A DNA stretch of 64,000 bases from Russula earlei. Its lineage: Eukaryota; Basidiomycota; Agaricomycetes; Russulales; Russulaceae. Shown here one piece after another: positions 45,460 to 54,479 of the stretch. Each line of letters begins with the position of its first letter. Position 1 is the first letter of the stretch. The translations under genes and the position numbers were made by a program. Location: NCBI GenBank assembly GCA_025769875.1, contig JAGFNK010000244.1, positions 1 through 64,000 of the forward strand, in the 5' to 3' direction. Under the pieces are notes generated by a model that worked only from the letters and a program-made list of their open reading frames with translations, did no database searches and had not been told where the DNA came from.

Positions 45460-46240
45460 GTTTCAGTTGCACAGGGGTTCACCCAATTTACAAGGCATTG
45501 ACATTGATGAAACCTTCTCACCAGTAGCCAGGTCCGAGTCTTAGCGACTCTTGTTCAGCGTTGGCCGCGCGAACACATTGGGAAATCAACGGACGTCTTG
45601 TCGGCGTTCCTATTTGGCTCACTGGGTGACAAGATTTAGTTTTATTGGAGCAACCGCAAGGCTTCATCACACCGGACGGACAAGAAAGTTTTTCTTTGGT
45701 CTTACACAGGTCTATTGTACATGGGACTTACGTTCTCATGGAGTCCTTAGTGACTCGTGTTTACATGCACACATTCTCATGCGGGCATCGACTTAGCATG
45801 CACGCATTCTCATGCGGGCTTCACAAGTCATACGCACGCATTCTCATGCGGGCTTCATGTTCATACGCACACATTCTCATGCGGGCATTGGTTTCATGTG
45901 CACGCATTCCCATGCGGGCACTTATCTCGGCTTCGCGCTCACGCATTCTCATGCGGACATATGTCATCGCCAAGACGCGGGGGGATCCATTGCCATTTCC
46001 TTATCAGTTCACATCCTCTCTGCCGATGACATCATTATCTTAGGCGACCCTCACGGTCTCGACGCTCACATCTACGGGCAGCGCTCACATCTACGGGCAC
46101 ATATACATCCTTGTCTATACGCTACGAGTTGACAGATCTAGGCAAGATCGCGTCATATCTTGGGATCCGCGTTACACGCGATTGCTCGGCTAACACAGAC
46201 ATCAATCATTCAAGGTACATCTCGGATCGCTTCGGGATGG
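45460..46240 (+). pseudogene. Copia-2 RT remnant expanded by a hairpin array
   Basis: RT fragments are GIDIDETFSPVARSES near 45500, MEQPQGFITPDGQ at 45645, DAGGSIAI and ADDIIILGD near 46000-46047, and ELTDLGKIASYLGIRVTRDC near 46130. Where Copia-1 reads CTHFDAGVYYRQDVGG once, this copy has six tandem versions of a THSHAG-coding unit (45771-45957) ahead of CHRQDAGGS. The catalytic box region is altered (SADD). Confidence 0.7.
45771..45957 (+). repeat. Tandem array of CGCAT-TCTC-ATGCG hairpins
   Basis: Six units spaced 32-39 bp contain (C/A)(G/A)CATTCTCATGCGG, at about 45771, 45803, 45837, 45871, 45903 and 45942. The fifth has loop TCCC. The inner sequence is a short hairpin with stem CGCAT/ATGCG. 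Spacer sequences vary. Confidence 0.85.
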
Positions 46241-46379
46241 CGGATTCCACTCCGCTCCACTCCTGTAATCTCGGAGGTCTCACCTCGGGATGGCGGACTT
46301 CCGTTCCGCTTCCGCATTCCACTCCGTTCCGATGCGGAAGTCCAGTTGATCAAGCACTCCAGAGACGCAACGCCTATGG

Positions 46380-46755
46380 CGATTAGGCAATATATTAATG
46401 TTTTAACGGCAGCCTCCCTTATGTGCAGATCTGAACACTTCACTGGACACTTTCCTGGCAGTCTCTCGACTGCGTCTACGATTTCCTGGCAGTCTCTCGA
46501 CTGTGTGTTTACACGCGTTCACACTCTCCTTTGCAGTCTCTCGCCTGCATACACATATTCATTTGGAGTCTTTCGACTCATTTCCTTTGGAGTCTTTCGA
46601 CTCGCAGTCTCTCAACTCACCCACTCTTTAATCACTTGCATTTCACTGCAATACCTACCTCATCAAGACGTCCACCTGCTGATGGTCTTACCACGCTGCA
46701 CGCCCATGCGCAACACCAGTCCTTTTGTTACTGGGTTAGATCTCTCTTGATCTAA
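46380..46755 (+). pseudogene. Copia-2 RNase H end split by a second hairpin array
   Basis: AIRQYIN (46381-46398) and RRPPADGLTTLHAHAQHQSF (about 46660-46725) match AIRQYIKD and TAEMLADGLTNSHAHVLLQT of Copia-1. There the two are only about ten codons apart. Here about 260 bp of hairpin-rich sequence separate them. Confidence 0.7.
46458..46652 (+). repeat. Array of GCAGTC-TCTC-GACTGC and GAGTC-TTTC-GACTC hairpins
   Basis: Units are GCAGTCTCTCGACTGC at 46458-46473, GCAGTCTCTCGACTGT at 46489-46504, TGCAGTCTCTCGCCTGCA at 46532-46549, GGAGTCTTTCGACTCA at 46565-46580, GGAGTCTTTCGACTC at 46589-46603 and GCAGTCTCTCAACTC at 46604-46618. A related TTGCATTTCACTGCAA lies at 46637-46652. Stems change while the TCTC/TTTC loop is kept. 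Confidence 0.85.
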
Positions 46756-46783
46756 TCTACCGACTGTCTCAATCACGGGGGGA

Positions 46784-47264
46784 TGTTGAGATTATCATTG
46801 ATTTGGTGTGTTACCACTACCCTGGGACGTTGTGATGTAATCACAGCTCAGACACGTTGATGCGTCGGTTACACGGACCAGGCATCTCCGGCTCAGCTCA
46901 CATGCTGAGATCTGCGTTACTTACAATGATAAGTTAATTGATGACAATCGGTAGCTACTAACGACTGATCCTTGTATGATCTTTGTTTCTTATTGATGGT
47001 AGCTACCTGCAGTGTACTTAGAGACGCTCTGGAGTACTTAAGAGCATTGTATTTCGATAGATCACTTCAGTCTTGTCTTACACAATACTGAAGTGAGTAC
47101 TTACTGTTTCCTATCTTATCTCTCGCATCTAATCACGCGTTGTAGATATCTTGTGATAGGTATTACTGAATTATAGTCTTGTCTTACACAATACTGAAAT
47201 ATCTTTTGATAGATCTTAAGGATCTTATCGCTCTTATCATAACCTGCGCCCATCTGCTTCAACA
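46784..47264 (+). repeat. Copia-2 3' LTR
   Basis: 481 bp, nearly identical to 42379-42849, with about a 10-bp length difference near 47205-47216 (extra ATCTTTTGAT). Ends TGTTGA...TCAACA. Confidence 0.9.
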
Positions 47265-47269
47265 CAGCC

Positions 47270-47987
47270 GCCCGCCTCAGTTTCGTCAGTCTCGCCCGCC
47301 ACCTCAATCCTTGCTCAGTCAGCCGCTGCCACCGCGCCCCCAGTCTTGCTAGCCGTCGCCCCTACCGCTCCTGTCTCGCGCTTGCTGCCTATGCTCCTGC
47401 TTCCCAACCACGCCACCATCTTGTATCCCCTAACTGCCGTCTTGCCGCCACGCCTCGTAAAAGACATTAATGAGGAACAAATAGAAGAACGCCACGAAGA
47501 ATTGGATAACAAAGATCATGCCGCTGCCTTGGAGAAGCAGAAGCCACCACCATCACGAGCCATTCGTCGACACATCCCAGTCGACACCTCAGCAGCAGCA
47601 GCAGCAGCAGCAACTGCAACTGCACCCAGCATCACCTCAAAAGACCAAGAAGGCCCCGAACTCGAACTTAACCACCATGCACCACCGCAGGAAGGAGCAG
47701 CAGCCACCGCCACGCCGCCACTGATGTCAACAACACACTGCATGCCACCTCCCACATCACCTCCCCATCCGTTCGCACGCTCTCACTCACGTTCTGCTGC
47801 CGCCACCTGCACTGGAGATGACCCCGCCACCGCCATCGCAAGACGACAAATGCTACCACTGTGCAAGCCGCCACATGCATCCTCCTTCCCCAGTCCTCGC
47901 CACCCACATCTCTGTCTACGAACTCATGCTCGCCACCGATTGCCTCTGCTTCTCAAGCATGCCCTGCCCCATCTTGTCTTGCTGTGA
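47270..47987 (+). pseudogene. Gag-like ORF of the TGTAAGG element (3' part)
   Basis: This resumes the Ala/Ser/Pro-rich ORF after Copia-2. The frame 47346-47987 contains LVKDINEEQIEERHEELDNK, an Ala run encoded by an AGC microsatellite near 47592-47615, and HHAPPQEGAAATATPPL. A CTGDD motif follows, shared in weaker form with the 24-26 kb relative. The frame appears shifted by one relative to the 5' part. It ends about 100 bp before the polypurine tract and 3' LTR. Function unknown. Confidence 0.5.
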
Positions 47988-48089
47988 CGCCCACCCCCTT
48001 TGCGATGACGAAACCACGTGTGTTCAAGGTTGAAGACTCACTCAAGAAGGTTTGACTGGGGACAGTCAAAATTTCAAGCCCCCGGGAGG

Positions 48090-48505
48090 TGTAAGGTGAG
48101 CCATATTGCTGGCCTCGGAACCACGTTCCAACCGCGCATGATGCATGATGCTCGGCCTCCTCCCACACCTTGCCTCCTTCCTTGCATTGCATCGCCCAGT
48201 CCTCGCCACTGACCATGTGCACATGCCACGCCTTGGCACACGCGACGTGTTCGCGTCTCAGGCCTTTCACCATGGCCTCGACTGTCTCGACCAGTCTCAA
48301 TTCTCTTTCATGCCTATCTCCCTTTCATGCCTTTCATCCTTAGTACTTCTCTCCTGTATATAAAACACCTAGCTACTCTGTAGTAGAAGAAGAGGAAGAA
48401 TACAGTCTTCTTGAGTTCCCCTTACCTTCAGTCAGAAACTTCCGCACACAAGTGATCTTGCTCTCCTCTCCTCTCCTTCTCTTCTCCCTCCCCCTCTTTT
48501 CCTGC
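48090..48505 (+). repeat. 3' LTR of the TGTAAGG element
   Basis: Preceded by the polypurine stretch CCCGGGAGG. Contains the same TATA box (about 48357-48364). The end is approximate because both LTRs finish in a CT-rich run. Confidence 0.7.
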
Positions 48506-48516
48506 TTGCTCTTGGG

Positions 48517-49559
48517 TCAAGACAACCATCTCGGATTGCCGTCCAGCCCCACGAACTCTGCGTGCCCCGGTTTGGCTTGCTTCAGGTGTTTAGTTCTGAC
48601 TAGCAGGTATTGCCAGTGTTGGAGTGTGAGGATCAAGGCCAGGAACTCCCTATCCCAAATTGGGTAGTTCTTTTCTGCTTTGTTGAATGCATGTGACATG
48701 TTTCTGATCATTTTTCTTTTTCCCCTTGAGTCCTTTTGAAATAAGATTGCCCCAGTGGCAAATTGTGAGGCATTGGTTTCTAATTCATATGGGAGGTCTG
48801 GATTGGCGGTGTAGAGTTCAGGGTCATCACAGATCACAGATATTAGGGTTTCTAGGGCAGCAGTTGCTTCTGGAGTCCAGAAAAAGGGGGTTCCTTTCTT
48901 GATGGTGGAGAAAATGGGGCGAGCTATTTTGGCGAAATCTCAGATGAAAGGTTGTTGGCAATTGAGGGTGCCCATGACTTATTGTACTTGTTTTACATTG
49001 TTTGGGGGTCTTGGCCAATTCTTGAGACCATCCATCTTAACCAGGTTGATTTTGAGCATTCCCTGGTTGATTCTAAAGCCCAAGAAGTTGATTTCTTCAT
49101 GTTCAAAGGCACATTTGGATGCTTTAAGAAAATAGGAGTCCCTTTCCAGGAGGTCAAGGAACTCATGTGTGATTTGTCAGTGTAAGTGTTCTTCTCCCAA
49201 ACCTGTGACTATTGCCACATCATCTAAGTAGTTGCAGGTGTTTTCTGGGTACTTGAGGAGCCATGGTCAAAGAGTGTGGTTCATTGCTCATTGAAAGGCT
49301 GCTGGGGTGTTTGTGAAACCAAAGCCCATCACCATGGGAATGAATGTTCCAAACTGGGTCTTGAAGGCACCTTTTGGTCAGTCATCTGGGTGTATTAGAA
49401 TGTTGTTGTACCCCACTCTGACATCGAATTTGTTAAAGGTAGTTTTGCCCCTTAAACAGTGTAATTGTTCTTCCATGTTTGGTAAAGCATGGTAGTCAGG
49501 AACTGTGGCATTGTTGAGCTTTCGATAATCTACTACCATTTGTGGGGCAGTGCTGTCCT
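48517..49559 (-). pseudogene. Gypsy-type reverse transcriptase/RNase H fragment
   Basis: On the minus strand, across several frames, this reads as Ty3/Gypsy pol. The order from 49559 down is MVVDYRKLNNATVPDYHALP, KFDVRVGYNNI, GFTNTPAAFQ, YLDDVAIVTG (catalytic box intact), GFRINQGMLKI and RPIFSTIKKGTPFFW. The RNase H segment 48517-48837 then reads YELETNASQFATGAILFQKD and NYPIWDREFLALILTLQHW. Stops (for example TGA at 49378-49380) show it is dead. The 5' part is cut off at 49559 by insertion of element G1. The family differs from G1/G2. Confidence 0.8.
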
Positions 49560-50049
49560 TGTCACAAGTACCGGTTCTTCAGACCGGACCGGCAACTGGA
49601 TAAGCCTACCTGGACAGACCTCATTGTTTCCACACGTCCTCCTGACTCATTAGCCTCGCATGTACCACCACTCTCCAGTGTGTTCTAGTCTCGATTGCCT
49701 CACTGTTACTTCGTGTCTACTATTTGATATAGGACATACTGTCTATATAAACCTGTCTGTAGAAGAGAACAAGCCCTAAGCTGTTCTCTTGTGAAATATC
49801 ACTGGATTCAGCTTCAGGACTGTAGGCTTGCAGGGAATCAAGCAATCGTCTTAGAACCTCTCTCATCTCTTTAAGTCTTCAAATGTGAAGACTTATTCAT
49901 TGTCTTTCCACTCCGCGGTACACACTAGCCTTTGCTGTGTTGTCACCGAGATCCCCAATTCTCGCGAGAGCTTGTTGCCTCGCTCGACTCTGTGCGCACA
50001 TCTCGTGCATGAAACGATTTGTCAGCGACACCGCCCCCAGTCAGTGACA
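49560..50049 (+). repeat. G1 5' LTR
   Basis: 490 bp, TGTCACAAGTACCGG to CAGTCAGTGACA. TATA region CTGTCTATATAAACC at about 49739-49753. An inverted pair GAGAACAAGCCCTAAGC/GCTGTTCTC lies downstream. The internal sequence after it starts TTAGAACAAGC, identical in G2. Confidence 0.9.
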
Positions 50050-50118
50050 TTAGAACAAGCTTTACCCTGAACCCTTGACCCCGAACCGCACGAAAAGAAT
50101 ATATTGATTTCCTTCAAC

Positions 50119-50850
50119 ATGACTACAGTTCAAGACTGGAGGTACAAAGGACTTGCCACACCAACTGTAGAAGGACTAGCAGCCCTCAAATGTCCATTTG
50201 AACTGCTCCCAGATCAAGAAAAGAATGTTCCCCTCCATAACCTTGTTCGATGATGGTGTCGAGTTTTTTACCATACACACAGATGGCGTACCCTGGAATG
50301 GCTACTATGTCATCTGGAAAGGTGCCAAAGTAGCCCTAAGCCACATCTATGGGCTGTGGTTCAAGATTGCAAGACGCGGCGACACCTGGGAAGTGACATG
50401 TGTCGCTCACCCGACCTTCAGGCTTGCACAAAGCCCTCTTAGAGGTATCAACCTCACCACACTGATAAACTCTGGAGAACCTATTCCCAGCTCAAAGGCC
50501 CCAAGCCGCGCACCAACGCCCGAACCCCTTCCACCCACCGACGCTCCAATGGAGCTCGAACCCACGACGACGACAAACATTTTCGCTGTCACCGCTGAAA
50601 CCCCACCAGCGTCATCTGGAACAGCACAAGCCCCACTTCGCCCTTCATTCGCAGGACTCGGAGGACGCGGAAACCGACCTCTGAGCCCCGACCCTGACCC
50701 TGACGAACTTTTTGGATGAACCGACCATGACTGCGACACATGCACACCTGACAATGGAAAACTCGAGGGAATTCCCCCTGAGTTTTTCAATGGCAACTGT
50801 GCGCAAACACACGCATTCCTAGTCGCATTCAATAGGTTCATGTCCATGAA
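50119..50850 (+). pseudogene. G1 gag, 5' part (split by G2)
   Basis: ATG 50119 gives MTTVQDWRYKGLATPTVEGL, then LPDQEKNVP, where a one-base shift moves translation to SITLFDDGVEFFTIHTDGVP. It continues through WNGYYVIWKGAKVALSHIYG, the Pro-rich linker and PSPDPDPDE-like end, stopping at 50719. Homology continues to FNRFMSMN at 50850, where G2 begins. The protein matches the G2 gag N-terminus throughout. Confidence 0.85.
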
Positions 50851-51344
50851 TGTCACCAACTGGGGGCGGTGTCGCTGACAAATCGTTTCACGCGCGAGAC
50901 GTGCGCACTGAGTCGAACGAGACGACGAGTTCTCGCGAGAGTCGGGGATCTCGGTGACAACACAGCGAGAGGCTAGTGTGTACCGCGGAGTGGAAATGAC
51001 GATAGAGAAGTCTTCGCGTTCGAAGACTTAGAGATTGGAGAGTGTTTCTGAGTCGACTTGCTTGATTCCCTGCAAGCCTACAGTCCCGAAGCTAGAATCC
51101 AGTGATATTCACAAGAGAACAAGCTTAGGGCTTGTTCTCTTCTACAGACAGGTTTATATAGACATTGTATCCTATATCAAATAGTAGACACAAGGTAATG
51201 GCGAGGCGATCGGAATTGGAACACGCTGGAAAGTACTGGTACATGCGAGGCAAAACGAGTCATAGAACGCGCGGGAATCGTGAGGCTTGTCCGGGTAGGC
51301 TTATCCGGTTGCCGGTCCGGTCCGAAGAGCCGGTTCTTGTGACA
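50851..51344 (-). repeat. G2 3' LTR
   Basis: 494 bp. On the minus strand it starts TGTCACAAGAACCGG right after the tract AACAAGGGAGTGA. It is nearly identical to 57768-58262. Confidence 0.9.
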
Positions 51345-51363
51345 TCACTCCCTTGTTAACGTC

Positions 51364-52611
51364 TTAAGCAACATAAGGGGTGATAGTGGAACGACAATGA
51401 TGGGTGTGGAAATGAATTTGATCGCGAGGGACTCGACAAATCTTCTCGGGTTTGCATCGTCGATGGGGGCTTCTACAATAGTCGGCGATGTGTCCTTGGC
51501 GATTGCAGAGGATACAGACGGCGATTTTTGAACATTCGAAAGTGTCGTGCCCTCCATCTTTACACCAGGCACATCTATCGGAGAGTCGAGGGGAGAATTG
51601 GTACCATGGATCGAGGAGAGCCTGTTTAGCGTCTTGATGCTCTTGTTCAGTGAGTTGGGGCATGGTCCCGAACAAGACTCGCGGTTCGAGACGAGCCTTG
51701 GCATTAGCTTTTGCCAGTTTGACCTCCGAGTCCCTTACCTCCCACATCATGTCGTGATATCTTTCTCGAGCGGTGACGAGAGAGTTCGCCATTTGTCTTG
51801 TTTTCTTCAAGGCAAAGCGATAGCGACGTACTTCGGCTTCCAACGATAGGTCTTGTTCGAACCTGAGTGCCTCGTCTATAGCTTTAGTATGTCTGAGGCC
51901 TTCCTTGAATAAGAAGGCGTCTTTTTGCGTAAGAAGAGGGACGAGGGTAAGGGTCGGCTCGAGCTCGAATGGGAATGCGGTGAGTGGGACATCCAGGGCC
52001 GTAGGTGGCTAGGAGGGAGGGGAAGCCATGTGTGAGATCGGGGAGGACGAAACGAGGGGGAAGCGTGTCTTCTTCATTTCCTGGATCTGGGATTAGTAAC
52101 TCTAGTCCTAGGTCTCCCTCCTCCCATCCTTCTCCAAGTTCTTCTAACTCAGAGCGTTGTACGCGGTCGATGTTTGGTTGGTAAACCGGAGGTGGTGTTC
52201 TCTCGCGGTTCGCTGGAGCAAAGTTTTCGTCGAGTATGATTACATTTTCGACTTGCTGGATGATGGGTGTGATGGTGCGTGGGGGGATTGGAATAGGGTC
52301 GGGTGAAGGGGTGCGAACGTGGTAAGATGGGGAGCGAGTTCTTATGGGCGTGTTGGTTCCTCGAGTGGGGGATCGGTTGCCAAAGCGCGTAGTATTGTGG
52401 TGAGGGAGTCGTCTTCCCATAGTTCGCGTGCCTGGACAATCATAGCGGCATGTTGTGCGGCGCGTCGAATGAGTAGCCTAGTATTGATAGTGGCTGCTGT
52501 CGAGGGGGACGGTCCTCTGGAGAGTGGTAGGTGGATGAGCGTAGGGGAGTATGGAGGAGTAGGTACGAGGGTGACAGAAGAAGCGGTGGGGGAGTTCTGA
52601 GTGGAGGACAT
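51364..52611 (-). CDS. G2 ORF3: extra ORF after pol with two zinc-knuckle motifs
   Basis: Three overlapping frames (52342-52611, 51884-52420, 51364-51843) correspond to the almost continuous ORF3 of G1. The order is: a Ser/Thr/Pro-rich start (MSSTQNSPTASSVTLVPTPP), a helical part (RRAAQHAAMIVQARELWEDD), a Pro/Arg-rich linker, an acidic segment (LEELGEGWEEGDLGLELLIP), the conserved HGFPSLLATYGPGCPTHRIP, and a coiled coil (RYRFALKKTRQMANSLVTAR). Two CCHC-like knuckles close it, CAWCKDGGHDTFEC and CILCNRQGHIADYC. It sits where env would be, but has no signal peptide or membrane helix. The knuckles suggest nucleic-acid binding. Frame breaks may be decay or sequencing errors. Confidence 0.65.
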
Positions 52612-52669
52612 GTTTGTTGTGTTCTGGGGGGTGAAGCGGTAGGGAATGATTGTTCAAAGATGGCGTCTT

Positions 52670-52960
52670 TTATGCTTGAGGTCGTCCAGCCGAAGCGGAG
52701 TAGTATTCCTTTAGGAGTTCTGGAGCGTTGAGGTCACGATGGTCGACCCATGAGTTGTCTGAAGCGGGGTATCCTTTCCAGTGTACGAGGTATTGAAGTT
52801 TACGTGTTCGACCGAATCTTCTCGTGTCTAGAATTGCTTCAATTTCATATTCTTCCTCGTTTTCAACGGTTGGTGGAGGTCGTGTAAACGGCGTTCCGTA
52901 TTCCTCCGTCTCCTTATAGGGAAGGAGTAAGTTGACGTGGAAGACGTCGTGTATTTTCAT
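52670..52960 (-). pseudogene. G2 integrase C-terminus with chromodomain
   Basis: The frame reads FHVNLLLPYKETEEYGTPFT, EYEIEAILDTRRFGRTRKLQ and YLVHWKGYPASDNSWVDHRD. The last is a classic chromodomain (E-I-E-x-I-L-D, Y-L-V-x-W-K-G-Y, W). It overlaps the end of the integrase frame above by a one-base shift. Chromodomains at this position direct chromoviral integration to heterochromatin in known cases. Confidence 0.88.
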
Positions 52961-54479
52961 TGATGGCGGAAGTTGTAATTGATACTGCGACTTTGGAGAT
53001 TCTTTTTGTGATGGGGAACGGGCCGTATCTTTTGGGCATTAGTTTACGTGTTCCTCGTGTTTTGAGGTTTTTTGCTTCTAGCCATACGAGGGTTCCTTCT
53101 TCCATCTCTTCAATGTCAGGTCTTAGGGGTTGTTGTTTTCGTTCGAGAAGTTGTTGGGCGTCTTGTCTTGCTTCTTCTAGCTTTTTTAGGCGATCGGTGG
53201 ATGAAGGTACGTTGTTATCTTCTAGACTGATGTCGATCTGGGGTTTGAATCCCATGAGGAGTTCGTGCGGTGATCTTCTAGACGTTTCATGTTTCCATGA
53301 GTTATGTGCATATTCTGCTAGGGGAAGCATTTTTGCCCAGGAATGCGGGTGAGTCGTGGTCCAGGGTCTCAGGTATTGTTCTAGCCATGCGTTCATTCGT
53401 TCTGTCTGTCCATCGGTTTGAGGGTGAAATGCGGTAGACATGTTTTGTTTGATGCCTAGATTTTTACATAAGGCTTTCGAGAAGTTTGATGCAAATCGAG
53501 GGTCTCTGTCGGAGATAATTCTTTTGGGAACGCCGAACCAGGGCACGAGGTGTTTCAGATATTCGTGTGCAACACCTGTTCCGTCGATCGTTTTGTTGCA
53601 TGGGATAAATTTTGTTGCCTTGGAGCATCCTTGATCGACTATAGTAAGGACGCTGTCGAATCCTTCTGATTTTGGTAGATCGGTGATCAAATCCATGGAC
53701 ACGTATTGGAAGGGTCCTTGTTCAACGTGTGTGTCGAGTGGAAAGGTCGTGGCTTTCTTTCTGGGTATGTTGGTTTTGGATTCTTGGCATTTGGCGCAGC
53801 CTTTGACGTATTGTTCCACGAATTGTCGTAGTCTGGGTCCTTCGTAGTGTTGTTTGATTAGGTTCCAAGTATTTGCTATTCCCGGGTGTCCTGCGAAGGG
53901 GGTGTCGTGGAATTGTCTTAGGATCTCTCGTCGTTTGTCGATTTTGTCTGGTAGGTAAGTTTTTCTTGCGAAAATTTCGGGTGGTAGTAGTGTGGTTTTT
54001 TGTTCTCCTACTCCCTTGTTAAGGTCTTTGCGACGAGAGAGTGTGTCGGCGATGGTGTGCGTATGTCCGGGGACGTGTTCCATAGTGATGTTAAAGTCTT
54101 GCATGTATTGCATCCATCTGGCTTGTCGTCCCGTCAATTTTTGTGGTTCTTTAAAGTATGTGAGGTTTTTGTGGTCGGTTCTTATTCTAACTGGTTTATC
54201 GGCTCCTAGGAAGAATGGTCGTCCGCTTTTTAGTCCAAAAATTACTGCTGCTAATTCTTTGTCGTGGGCGTCGTAGTTCCTTTCCGCGTCTAATAATGTT
54301 CTAGAATAGTAGGCGATTGGGTGAAAACCGTCTTCGTATTCTTGAGAGATGACTGCTCCTACGGCGAATCCTGACGCATCAGTGTCTAGGACGAACTGTT
54401 TTGTCCAATTTGGGGTGCGGAGTACTGGGTAAGATATGCAGGTTTCTTTTAAGACTTGAAAGGCTTGGTCTTCTCTCAT
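52914..54479 (-). pseudogene. G2 RNase H and integrase
   Basis: The long open frame (521 residues) starts within RT and reads the RNase H (FVLDTDASGFAVGAVISQEY, YDAHDKELAAVIFGLKSGRP, RTDHKNLTYF). The integrase follows: the zinc-binding H-x-H/C-x-x-C (FHDTPFAGHPG ... CAKCQESKTN), then the catalytic core with SMDLITDLPKSEGFDSVLTI, IISDRDPRFASNF and FHPQTDGQTERMNAWLEQYL, giving a D-D-E-type triad. It ends in a frameshift before the chromodomain. In element G1 the same stretch is broken by four TGA codons. Confidence 0.9.

Larger units (their letters stand above)
42379..47264 (+). mobile_element. Copia-2 retrotransposon, nested and decayed
   Basis: This Copia element lies between 5' LTR 42379-42849 and 3' LTR 46784-47264, with perfect 5-bp target duplication CAGCC (42374-42378 and 47265-47269). 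LTR ends are TGTTGA...TCAACA. A primer-binding site GGTTATGGGCCCTG begins at 42850, and a polypurine tract GGGGGGA precedes 46784. Internal similarity to Copia-1 covers gag, protease, integrase, RT and RNase H in order, but every domain is frameshifted. The LTRs are still close to each other. The insertion splits the Ala/Ser-rich gag ORF of the host element. Confidence 0.92.
40067..48505 (+). mobile_element. Gag-only LTR retrotransposon (TGTAAGG family), carrying nested Copia-2
   Basis: Direct LTRs start TGTAAGGTGAGCCATATTGC at 40067 and 48090. Each has GGCCTCGGAACCACG, CTCTTTCATGCC and a TATA box (CTGTATATAAAACACC). The 3' ends near 40480 and 48500 are blurred by pyrimidine-rich sequence. 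The internal region has a gag-like ORF and a polypurine tract (CCCGGGAGG) but no protease, RT or integrase once nested Copia-2 (42379-47264) is removed. The element proper is about 3.5 kb. This makes it a non-autonomous element; a fragment of a relative lies at 24.1-26.1 kb. Confidence 0.75.

Noticed and set aside
46741..47269. CRISPR-like array near the Copia-2 hairpins
   Set aside because: Short palindromic units are present, but spacing and spacers do not fit CRISPR and the genome is fungal.
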